Source: Phymatolithon calcareum
Taxonomy: Eukaryota; Rhodophyta; Florideophyceae; Hapalidiales
Assembly (NCBI GenBank): GCA_977006965.1
Contig: OZ345376.1
Location: forward strand, 1,240,001-1,304,000
DNA length: 64,000 nt
Direction of reading: 5' to 3'
Below are positions 55,149-64,000 of this stretch, piece after piece (the first letter of the stretch is position 1; each line of letters begins with the position of its first letter). The notes under the pieces are model-generated. The model saw only the letters and a list, made by a program, of their open reading frames with translations, was not told the DNA's origin and did no database searches. The position numbers were made by a program, and so were the translations under genes.

Positions 55149-58100
55149 TTAATGGGGAACATTTCTAATCTCTCCAGTTGTTTCGTAAATCTCTACAATT
55201 TGATTCCAAATCACTGAATGTTTTCGGAGGAGATGAATATCTCCTACTAAAATAAGAGCGAAACGCGCTCTTCTTAAGGCTACGTTCACTCGCCTTCTTT
55301 CCCCTAGAAAGCCAATACCTTCCCCGAATGATCTGACAGTGCTCAAGAAAACATGTCACTTTCTCCACCTTGCATTGAATCGATGGTTGACACCCGAATC
55401 GTTTCTTTGACAGGCCTTGGAATATTCGATCGGTCAACTGTGTCCTCGATTAATTCTTTCTGTGCACGATAAGCCGCTATCACAGCAATTTTTGCCACGA
55501 AAAACTTCATCGAGTACGCTTTGACCATTTCTGCAATTATTTTACAAATTGCTTTAGCCTCTTTTGAATTCGTCTCTTCACCGCTTTTGCGCACACTATG
55601 TGACCATTCGTCTCTCCTGGATCCTTGCACATGGTAAATAACGAGCGGGCCGTACTTGTTGTCTTCTCGATCATTGTACGGTGAACTCCTGCGCAATATG
55701 TCGGCGTCAACTAAACGACCGTCGTAGAAAGGAATACTGACCACTCTCGATATGTTAGGGTGCATCCGGTATTGCATCTTAAGAAAGACCGTCTTCAATA
55801 ATTTGGTCCTTGAGTTTCTTTTCAGAAGACGCTCCAGAAGAGAATTCTGTAGGACTCTCTTGGCAAACGGGTTGGTTGCTATTACAACCGCAGGAAGTTG
55901 ACAGGGATCTCCGGCAAGGATGAGAAGTAATCTTTCTTGAACCGAATACTGAGCTGTTGCAGCAAAAATTGGAGACAATGTTGACTGAGCGGTGCAAGCA
56001 GCCGCTTCATCAATGACAACGGCGGAAAAGCGCGGAAGAATACCTTGAACACTAGCAGACATAATGCTACTGTTTGTGGAAAACACAACGTCCGCGTTCT
56101 CAAGGACTGATTGCCGTCCAGAGATTGTTGAAGTGCCATCTTAATAGGCTCTTCCTTCTAATTCATCAATTTTCACGGCGAGATGCTCAAGCATTAGTGC
56201 TCTAACGACATTGTTTGTGCTGTTTGAACCAGTTCGAACAATCCACAAGTCATGTGGTAGGTCATCAATTCCGTTGTTCTTGAAGCGAAGCAAGAGGCTG
56301 TCGACTGCATGATTAGAGTCGGCAGATATCAATACCCTTTGTTTACAGCTTGATCGGCGATGCAAAAGAATGTACGCAACAATGGCTTCAATAGCCAACG
56401 ATTTTCCTGTCCCTGGAGGACCATGAATCGCAACGATTCCGTCGTTGTTAGGTACTGTATTTGAGTGAAATTCAGCCACATTCTCTAAAGCGAGAGCTTG
56501 CATAGCATTCAAATTATATCGACGGGAAATGCGTGACGAGTCTTCAATAAAGTTCACATCGGAGATAATCTTTGAGCCGTCTGCTTGGTCCGCGAGCTCT
56601 GAGTGAAAAATTGCTCTTCGAAATGATTGCGGTAATTGGGTTGAGTATTGAAGGGCATGGTAGAACCTGCAGAACGTTGTCAAATCCGTTGCAGGTCGGT
56701 AATGAAGCTTGACTGGCACATGTGAAATCTCGTTCATCCAATCGCTTTGGAATGCGAAGGTGGACAGTACCATTTTCACTTGACGTCTTGCTGGTGTTCC
56801 TTCGCAAATCGCTGTGAATTGTGGACTGCGCATTTCCCTGCCGGCCTCGTGTGTCGTCGATAGTGAGCAAACGTACAGCTTTCTGTTCAATGGAAAAGCT
56901 CCTCTTGAACATGTGAAGCTTATAAACCTGCTGCCAATGTCAAAATCTCTTCCAGAATGCGAGACATCTGCTGAGCTCCATGCTGTTCGCTGTGCTTGAG
57001 CTTCATCCCAATCAGCTACCTCAGCTCGTATTTCCGAGATCAAATCTTGTAATAGTGCCCAAGTGTATATTTCCGGACTCCCATCATGACTGTCTGGAAG
57101 TTCATTCTCAAAGGGATCACATTCGCCTGTTATATGCTCGTACGTTATCTGGAGAACACGCTTTTCCCAACGAACAGACGCTTCCCTTGCTGTTTGATTC
57201 TCGATATCGCGCCGATTACTCGAATGTATCTCCTTTCTTTCTGGCGCTGAGAAAAATACTTCATTCAGAGAGACATTTCCGCGACACATCTCCATGGAAA
57301 GAGCGAATCTCGTGGCACATGCATCACGCAGCTGGAATTCGCCGTCAGAAAGAAGCCGCAAGAAAGTTTCAGCGACAGTTTTGAAGCGATCTAGTCCAAG
57401 ATTAAGCTCTTCGCGTGCGCGCTCCGGGCAAAGCTTTCGCAGAACGTAAACAATCCATTTAAGAACAAGAACATCGTGTTTTCCCTTCAAATGATCCTGA
57501 GTAAGTTTAGGCCTCCCATCGCCCTTTTTTGCTCCTCTTTCCATCGCGAACGACAAAAGAGCAGCGAGAAAAAAATCAGATAGGTGGTTCCAAACATGGA
57601 TGTAATCGGAAATCTTTAAGGACATGCAATCTCCTCCGTACATTACTGAATTGTCATGAAGTACTAACAAACGTTGAAAACTGGGCTTCACCGCTGAGAA
57701 ACTTTCGTTTGTCATTATGTCAGTAAGAAATGCTCCAAGTGCGGCAAGGTGAACGAACAGCACTTGAGCCTCGGTCTCCCCGTCCACGGTCAGCAATTCA
57801 GATGCTCCTTTCCAAGAGTGGGGACTTCCCTTGTAAGAGTTCTGGCGTCCGGTCACCATAATACATGTGAGCTTTGGAGCCTTTCCTCTGACCGCAGCTT
57901 TGCGGCAAAGAAACGCAGTCTTGAACATTGGACACGATGGATGCTGCCCAATTGCTCTGAGCGCTTCGCGTGATAACGATTCCCACAGCATGAGAAAAAC
58001 AGTCTCTTGCCAGACAAAAAATCCTTTTTCCTTCTCTTCCGCCACTGTCTCCTCCTTGGAACAGTTATTCTGCTCAGAGATTTCTTCAGCAGTAGAAATG

Positions 58101-58282
58101 TCGTCTGCGATAGACTTGAAACTGTACAGAGACCGCTGTCCGTTGCTCTTTTGAGTTGAAATTCGCTCCATTTTGGCAGGAGGTACTGCGGCGAACCGGA
58201 GAGATATTCCTTCGGACGGTGACACGAAGCTTGGTGCAGATACTGAGATGTGAACACTTGAGCACTTTTGCAGGATCAGCAT
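55149..58282 (-). pseudogene. SF1 (UPF1-like) helicase, one stop and one frameshift
   Basis: The gene starts at ATG 58282. The first 550 residues have no named domain. The helicase core then follows: Walker A GPPGTGKS, Ia region SADSNHAVD, an in-frame TAA at 56141-56143, then DEAAA (motif II), GDPCQLP (III), MQYRMHP (IV), STIDSMQGGESD (V), a single-base deletion near 55350, and VNVALRRAR (VI) in the new frame, ending at 55149. All SF1 motifs are preserved, so the two lesions look recent. UPF1-type helicases unwind RNA or DNA 5' to 3'. The position beside a tyrosine recombinase, on the same strand, suggests it may belong to a mobile element. Confidence 0.88.
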
Positions 58283-58993
58283 GAATGTCTCGAAAATTCG
58301 ACTCTCTGCCCAGTCTCAAATGCTACGGGTATTCAATCGTCCTGAGGACTTGCTCTGGGTACTACACGTGTCTTATCTCTGCAGGAATTTTATGTCCAGG
58401 TTCTGAGGCTTCTTTGAGAGGGTGTGAAATTTGTCTTGCTCGTAATTTCTGACCCTGACGACCTCTTTTTCTGACCCTTGATATTCCTCCAATGGCCAGT
58501 CCTGCCCAATTGCCAAGTGTTCGTAAGGAAATCATTTGGAAAACAAAACTATTTAAAATACTTCATATTTCAGTGAAAACAAGTCAACATGCAGAATATT
58601 CTTCTCTACCTGAAATATGACCAACAGTTTCTATCTTCAGTATGTTTGTGCCCAAAGGCCTGTGAGCAATGTTGTGTAGCATGATTTTCTGGAATACCTT
58701 AATCACACAATAGGAATCTCCTTTCAATTACGGGAACAGGGATTACTATTATATAGCATCCAACTGGGTATCATTGGAACAGATAGCATTTTCATTATTG
58801 ACACATTTACCTTGATAATGTAAAATTATCTTGCATAGTAAAGATCTGGGTGGGAAGCGTATTTAAATCCAAGAGGATTCTGTACGATTGAAATCTGACC
58901 TTTTGAGCTTCACGCTAACTAAAAGATGTCATTTAATAGGAGGGTGATATCGGCACTTTCGAAACTTTTACAACTCTTTCAACTGCGTGAAGT
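58283..58993. other. Gap between helicase and Cys-rich genes
   Basis: AT-rich, no reading frame or repeat recognised. It should hold the helicase promoter. Confidence 0.4.
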
Positions 58994-59254
58994 CTATATC
59001 TCGTCCATATTGTGATCTTCAATTTCATGAAGCAGTTTTTCCCAGCATCCTTTTGAGCACACATACTGGTTTACGAAGTCGTTTGGATCCGAGCCGTCCG
59101 GTACCTGACTTTTGTTGAGATTTTGATAGCTGCATTGTAGATGTAAGTACTCCTTTTGAATGCTTTCTCCAACTCTGCATTTGGCAGCGCAGTACTGATT
59201 TGTGAGCTTTGCTTCACTCGTGCTTTCTTGACTTTTAGCACCCGATATTCGCAC
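58994..59254 (-). pseudogene. Duplicated C-terminal fragment of the Cys-rich gene
   Basis: About 65 residues from NQYCAAKCRVGE to the stop parallel the end of the gene at 59650 (YCAAKCRVG, CSYQN, YVCS..CWEKL, MDEI), with roughly half the residues the same. No upstream part of the gene is present. The DNA just upstream (59238-59320) is itself repeated at 59390-59480. It is a diverged partial tandem copy. Confidence 0.75.
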
Positions 59255-59649
59255 AAGAAGGCAATCTGTTCACCTACTAATGTCCAAATTGCACATATCG
59301 GAAAGCAAAATATCTGGAAACAAAAGCTTTCTGTAAAGGGTGTTAGATTTGATCCATTAGTTTTTTCTTACTCGAGATTCCTTGATTTCCGACCCGTGAT
59401 AGTCGCACAAGAAGGCAATCTGTTCTAATACTAAATGTTCTAATTGCGAATATCGGAAAGCAAAATGACTACAAACTGGAAGCATTTCACATACTTCTAG
59501 GAATTGAGTGCCCTGAAAAATAGTCCTAGACAGTACCCCTAGCACCGGGTCCAAAAATATGCGAGCTTCCCCACTACAGATAGTATCAGTGTTTCTCACA
59601 GCTCCTTTTACTTGTTTCGACATCAACAAGTTGCAAAATTGCCTAAAGT

Positions 59650-61584
59650 CTAAATTTCGTCCTCATCATGGGCTTCAACTACTTCAATTAATTTCTCCCA
59701 GCATAGTCTGGAGCAAACATACAGGTTCTGGAAGTCATTTTGATCTAGTTTCTCCGGAGCTGAAATTTTGTTCCGGTTTTGGTAGCTGCATTCTGGGTGC
59801 AAGTAGAATTTGTGAAGCAAATCTCCAACTCTGCACTTTGCCGCGCAATAATGGAAAGTAAGTCCATCAACAACGCATTCTGGGACCATGCATATCCCAG
59901 GTACCTTGGACATATTGCGTAATAGCCGCATTTGATTTTCCCAGCGCATCTTATTCATTCTCTCCTTTTCCTCTTCAATATTCGGCCCCGAAGTTTGCTT
60001 TCTCTCCGACATCCATTCTTTTTCTTGACATGATCCATGCATTTCATTGATCTCTTGCTGTTTCTTGTTATGAAGCTCTAGAATTCTTGTGGCAAAGAAA
60101 GAATGTCTTGCGAACGATATTTGCTCTGAGGAAAAGACCGAAGTCGAATCTCCCGGAAGACACTTCACCATACTTGAGAGCTCCGTCCACGCCGCAGCAA
60201 TCTTCCACTGCCCCATAAACTGATCCAGAAAACTAGAAATATGGATGAGAACATGAGACATGTCCACTTTCGATGAGGCAACAGTTTGTTTCAGCATATG
60301 AGGAAAGTATCTTTGCAAAACGTCAGAAACAATTGCCAGTAGCTCCTCCCAAAACTTTCCGATTTCAGCTTCCTCCATCCAGTTTTTCACTCCCAGCATG
60401 CCGTGCCCGCGCCCATTATCCGGCCTGGCAAAATATCCATGGATAGATAAGTCTGAGAAAACGCCGAGAGGTTCATTTCCTGTTCTTCCCTTAAGTTTAA
60501 CGCGCTTTCGTGATCCCTCAGGGATGTCATCGTCATCAAATACGTCGACAGACCTCTTAATTCTCAATGATTTCTTGTCATCTTCAGAGAGCATGTCAAG
60601 CTCCGCCAGAAGAATTGAACAATTTCGCTGCTGCAACGAACACGCAGAAAATCTTTGAAGGTCAGAGAAGTAACGATTGTCGGAAAATTATTTCGAAAAA
60701 TTCTCCGACCTACGGAGCATATGGGAGGAAATACTTTTGTCATGCACATGTCGCGATGATTTGGGCACCTCTTGGTAGGACAATTGGGATAGTTTTCGCT
60801 CCAGATCGATTTTGCTCAGTGTTCCGTGGATTGGGAGGCCTAGGAGGCATCGTGCAGCCGACAGCATCGCTCCAGAACTCTCATAAGATGAAGAGATACC
60901 ACAGACGTCAACCACAGCGTACGCAAACTCGCAAGAAACAAGCATATCTTGGAAAAAAACATTTGTCGATGAAACCAACAGGGATAGAATGTATTCCATG
61001 TTGTCTGCCTCGATATGGGCACCCAGCGTATGCGCGAGCCCAAGACATATTAGAGGCAAAATATCCGCGGTGCTCATCCTCCAAATAAGTGACATGCTTT
61101 TCGAGAGAAAAAAATTGCGGAAAATGTTCCAGAATGATTGAGCCTCGATAAGATCTTCAAAGAAAGCATTTTTTGTTTCTGTGTGCTTCTTGCGCGTTGA
61201 GCTCGACTTGTTTGCTCTTTGAACAGATGATGCTGATATGACAGCTTCCTCTGTGATATCCCCGGCAGTTGCGGTTTCATGATTGCCGCTGCATGAAACT
61301 TTGTCTTGTGAGATTGTATCCTTGCAACGGGCTGCAGAGGCGCCGAGGCACAGCCCAAGATTAAAATATACGGTTGAAACGCATTCAAAGGCGAGTTTCT
61401 TTTCACTGTGCTCGATAACCTGGCGCTTTTTTGGGTCTTTCTTGGAACTTGGAGCGTACCGAAATAGCAATGGCATCAAACTCTCTTTTGAAGATGGAGC
61501 TTGGTCTGGAAAGCGATTCACCAGCTCGCTGAAGGAGGTTATGCAAAATATTGCTTGAGCGGCAGCATATTCCTTTGAATCCAT
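59650..61584 (-). pseudogene. Cys-rich unknown protein, about 644 codons with one in-frame stop
   Basis: I place the start at ATG 61584; the frame is open slightly further upstream, to a TGA near 61659. A TAA at 60688-60690 interrupts it, but reading continues in the same frame to 59650. The middle has an acidic/basic segment (DVFDDDDIPEGSRKRVK), a possible nuclear signal. The C-terminal 95 residues form a Cys/His cluster (CMVPEC, YCAAKC, HPEC, CSRLC), probably zinc binding, and end in an acidic tail. I do not recognise the family. It sits between the helicase and the tyrosine recombinase on the same strand. Confidence 0.6.
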
Positions 61585-61795
61585 CTCTTGAAGAAGTACC
61601 TCGTTCAGACAAGGTGGACTGGACTTGAAAATCCAGAGTGGTGAACACTTCAATGATCACATATGACGAATCACATCTTGAATCGTATCATACAATCTTG
61701 TTTATTCGTTAAAATTTGCTGATCAGCGCGCGCTTTGACTTATTTATTTGGACCAATTCTGAATTACTGATATACAACACATCCGCGCTGATGTC

Positions 61796-62670
61796 CTATT
61801 CCTTGAAAAGAAGTTTTCTCAGATCTAGCCTTCTAGACACTCTCTCAGTAAACTGAATAATTTTCGAGTCGCTGCGGATCCACTTTCGTAAATCAGAGTC
61901 ATTTTGCTTTTGGACCCTCAAGTACTCAGTGCTCAGCTTCAAGATATTTGTCCCCATAAAAGCCTCGGAAAGAGTGCTGAATGCTTTTCATATGCATCAG
62001 CTCCGTTTCTATCTGAAAATAGAAGAAAATCAAGTGAAATCGTGTTGCGCTTGGAGTAAAGCTTCTTCGTAGTGCTCGTTTTCTGACCTCCGAGTTTTGC
62101 ATTGCGCTCCTCCTTGGAAAATCTTACCAAAGCCTTCTGGCATCCCTCATTTGGTGACTCAAATACCCAGTGTCGCAAAACGGCTCTCAAGGAATCTGGA
62201 TACAGAGGAATAGAAGGCAGTTCAGATGCCGGCTCTGCAGAAACGACTGCTTTTTCCACGAGAGGAGTAGAGCTTTCATTAATTGGAATAAGCCCATTTT
62301 CAATTCTAGTGAATGTGTTATTCACTTGAAAAATCTAGTTCTTTCCCGTGAATGACTCTCGGAAACCTGCTCTCCCAGTTATCGCGGCTTCACTATTTAG
62401 AAGTGGTGGTAGGCTCTGTCTTGTGCGAGGATCGAAGCCTTGTGGAAGCCAAATCGGGCTCGATGACGGAGGGTCATGAGTTGCTGCTAGAAGGGATTTG
62501 CAGCGTGCAACCTCCTGGCGAATATTTTGCTTGCAAGGCTCGGACAAATCGGCAGGACAGGAACCAATCAGCTTCCTTTTTCCAGCTGCGATCACCCAGT
62601 GTGGCGGGACTTGTCCCTGGTTCCGAGAGCCCTTGAGATTGTGAGATGCCGTCCACCATTTTTTCTGCAT
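61796..62670 (-). pseudogene. Unknown protein with one in-frame stop and one frameshift
   Basis: From ATG 62670 the frame meets TAG at 62335, continues in frame to about 61965, then shifts by one base into a frame that encodes ILKLSTEYLRVQKQ and ends with TAG at 61796. The parts are basic, with VFESPNEGCQKALVRF in the middle and a helical C-terminus (RRLDLRKLLFKE). No family is recognised. It is located between the recombinase and the Cys-rich gene in the same orientation. Confidence 0.5.
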
Positions 62671-63051
62671 TCTGGATCAAAGCATATCCTCACGATTTCC
62701 AGTTTAATATTCCTGTTGACTTAGATACTATGACATGCCCTTAGAATTAGTCAATCGAAAGTTGGATCATACACCAAGATCATGGAATGCTGACAAGTGT
62801 TTTGCATCAGAAATCTCAGCCAATTGGATACTGCTACCAATTCTCTCTTTTGCTCCTCTAAACATATTCTGAATAACGGTACAATACTGACCATGAGAGA
62901 TATAAGAAACATCCTTTTCATGTTACACCATTGTTTTTATCGGGAAGCATCCTGTGGAGCCTTTAGTTAAAGCATATGAGAGATTTTCAACGCACTATTT
63001 TATTTCTCTTTGGCAAAAATCAATGAAAGAAACCCTGTTAAAATGAAAATA
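62671..63051. other. Short gap downstream of the recombinase gene
   Basis: There is no gene. It probably combines the recombinase 3' end with the promoter of the next minus-strand gene. Confidence 0.4.
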
Positions 63052-64000
63052 CTAACACTCGTTTATTTTTAGGTCTGAGAACCCGAGAAGAGCGTACGAG
63101 TTTACATCGTCATCAAGGTCAAGATAATTAATCATCTCACCAACGTCGTCCCAATTATATCTTCGACGAAGGAACAAAAGATCTTTCTTCAATACAAAGT
63201 ACTGGTAGCCAAGACCTCCTCTTCGCGCACTATGCTCTTGTAGTCTTGGTATGCCACAAGCGTGAGCAATTACTTTCAGGGACGAGGAGTAAGCCGTGTG
63301 TTGAAATTCGCGATTGGGCTGAAGTTTGTTTCGAATGATCTTGACAAACATTGGATCTGACGTTATGTTATGCGCCAGAAGGACAGCTTTCCACAGAAGA
63401 AATTTTTCCAATGGACAAAAACTGCGATGCACAGCTCGCTCGAACACGACATAGCTCTCCCTCTTCTGATTCGTTTTAGTGGCAGGGACAGTTCCCGCGA
63501 CAGAAGAATCGAGCGTGTCGCCAGAGTATAGGACGTTTTCAATGCGAATTGAAATTATCTCATCCGCCCTTGCAATTGCCCCGAACTGCAAACAGTTAAT
63601 CACAGAAGTTTGGAGCATAGTATAGTCCACATCATTCGCACACTCGAGAGCACCAAAAATGTTGGTATCGAAGAAACGAGTGCATATCTTCCTAACGTCT
63701 TCGTGGGTTTGCTGATAAGCACGCTGAGGAAGGTGAGTACCGACGCGCATTTGCGAAGCTTGTATCTTGTCTATGAGATTTTGAAGGGCTGGAGATGTTC
63801 CCGGATTCCCAGAAAAGCTCCCATCGGGATACTCTACATACTGGGATTGATGCCCGTATGATCTCCAAAAGGCAACAACCGCAGATTTGCATGCTGATCC
63901 AGTCGATCCCGCGCTCAAACCTTCGAAACCACTTTCTTTTGGTCCACAGCGGTTAAGAATAAGCTTTAAGGCGGCAGAAATAGGATCAGCCTGCTTGTTC
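63052..64000 (-). CDS. Tyrosine recombinase (Crypton-like), 5' end off-window
   Basis: The frame is open from the window edge to 63052, at least 315 codons, and no ATG start is seen, so the gene begins further right. The C-terminal catalytic domain is recognisable: Arg in GAIARADEIISIR (near 63570), the His-x-x-Arg box in QEHSARRGG (near 63234), and a Tyr in EMINYLDLDD (near 63126) at the usual distance from it. The HSARRGG...NW..V...YL pattern is that of eukaryotic tyrosine recombinases such as Crypton proteins. No reverse transcriptase is adjacent, which argues against a DIRS element. It would cut and rejoin DNA through a covalent Tyr linkage. The visible part has no stop or shift. Confidence 0.8.
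   Translation of the reverse strand, partial: NKQADPISAALKLILNRCGPKESGFEGLSAGSTGSACKSAVVAFWRSYGHQSQYVEYPDGSFSGNPGTSPALQNLIDKIQASQMRVGTHLPQRAYQQTHEDVRKICTRFFDTNIFGALECANDVDYTMLQTSVINCLQFGAIARADEIISIRIENVLYSGDTLDSSVAGTVPATKTNQKRESYVVFERAVHRSFCPLEKFLLWKAVLLAHNITSDPMFVKIIRNKLQPNREFQHTAYSSSLKVIAHACGIPRLQEHSARRGGLGYQYFVLKKDLLFLRRRYNWDDVGEMINYLDLDDDVNSYALLGFSDLKINEC

Noticed and set aside
34791-62670. Alternative genetic code explaining the in-frame stops
   Set aside because: All three stop codons occur inside frames, and intact genes end normally at TAA, TAG or TGA.
63052-64000. DIRS-type retrotransposon
   Set aside because: The tyrosine recombinase has no neighbouring reverse transcriptase, RNase H or methyltransferase frame in the window.
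53855-64000. Firm call of a Starship element
   Set aside because: The recombinase does not show recognisable captain-specific features, no termini are seen, and Starships are known from fungi; only a hypothesis is reported.

Overview
This window is eukaryotic and rich in transposable elements. Most long reading frames are intronless. The few introns I can argue for have ordinary GT...AG borders: a clean 80-nt intron at 13129-13208 and a probable one at 15393-15596. There are no operons or Shine-Dalgarno sites. A chloroplast-type Rieske oxygenase remnant begins with a leader resembling a red-algal plastid transit peptide. Together with compact genes, a GTPase-Sel1 protein and this mix of transposons, that suggests a florideophyte red alga such as Chondrus. 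The assignment is inference, not proof.

Layout. 1-3014 is the right part of a pogo-family element, cut by the window edge. 3078-5636 (-) is an intact GTPase with 14 Sel1 repeats. 7121-9964 (+) is an intact 947-aa Plavaka/CACTA-like transposase. 10.05-11.8 kb is a mosaic of diverged repeats holding a captured, inverted piece of the Rieske gene beside a broken C2H2 zinc-finger fragment. 12154-14000 (-) is a two-exon gene of unknown function. 14693-16123 (+) is the decayed Rieske (PAO-like) oxygenase. 16.2-18.1 kb holds short repeats and a pogo-type MITE. 18.3-22.2 kb holds two glycosyltransferase genes: a damaged GT2-like/GT64-like fusion and an intact GT92. 22.5-23.5 kb is a long inverted repeat. 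25.2 kb has a fragment of a second GTPase-Sel1 gene.

27375-28941 is a Tc1/mariner element with 21-bp inverted repeats, TA duplications and a frameshifted transposase. 30.1-36.2 kb holds decayed transposon-type genes, one interrupted by a 356-bp MITE. 37663-48772 is a second pogo-family copy into which a complete Ty1/copia retrotransposon (41706-48494) has inserted. The empty site is visible in the first copy at 2501. 49.5-52.0 kb contains two rearranged non-LTR retrotransposon remnants.

53.9-64.0 kb is the least ordinary part. A gene with a papain-like Cys/His/Asp pattern (+) converges on a minus-strand series: an SF1 UPF1-like helicase, a Cys-rich protein with a duplicated C-terminal fragment, an unknown gene, and a tyrosine recombinase running off the right edge. 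They may be parts of one large tyrosine-recombinase element, but no element boundary is visible here.

A recurring theme is decay by single in-frame stop codons in otherwise readable frames, alongside a smaller number of single-base frameshifts. Apart from the GTPase-Sel1, Plavaka-like, two-exon, GT92 and papain-like genes and the tyrosine recombinase fragment, almost every coding region is broken.
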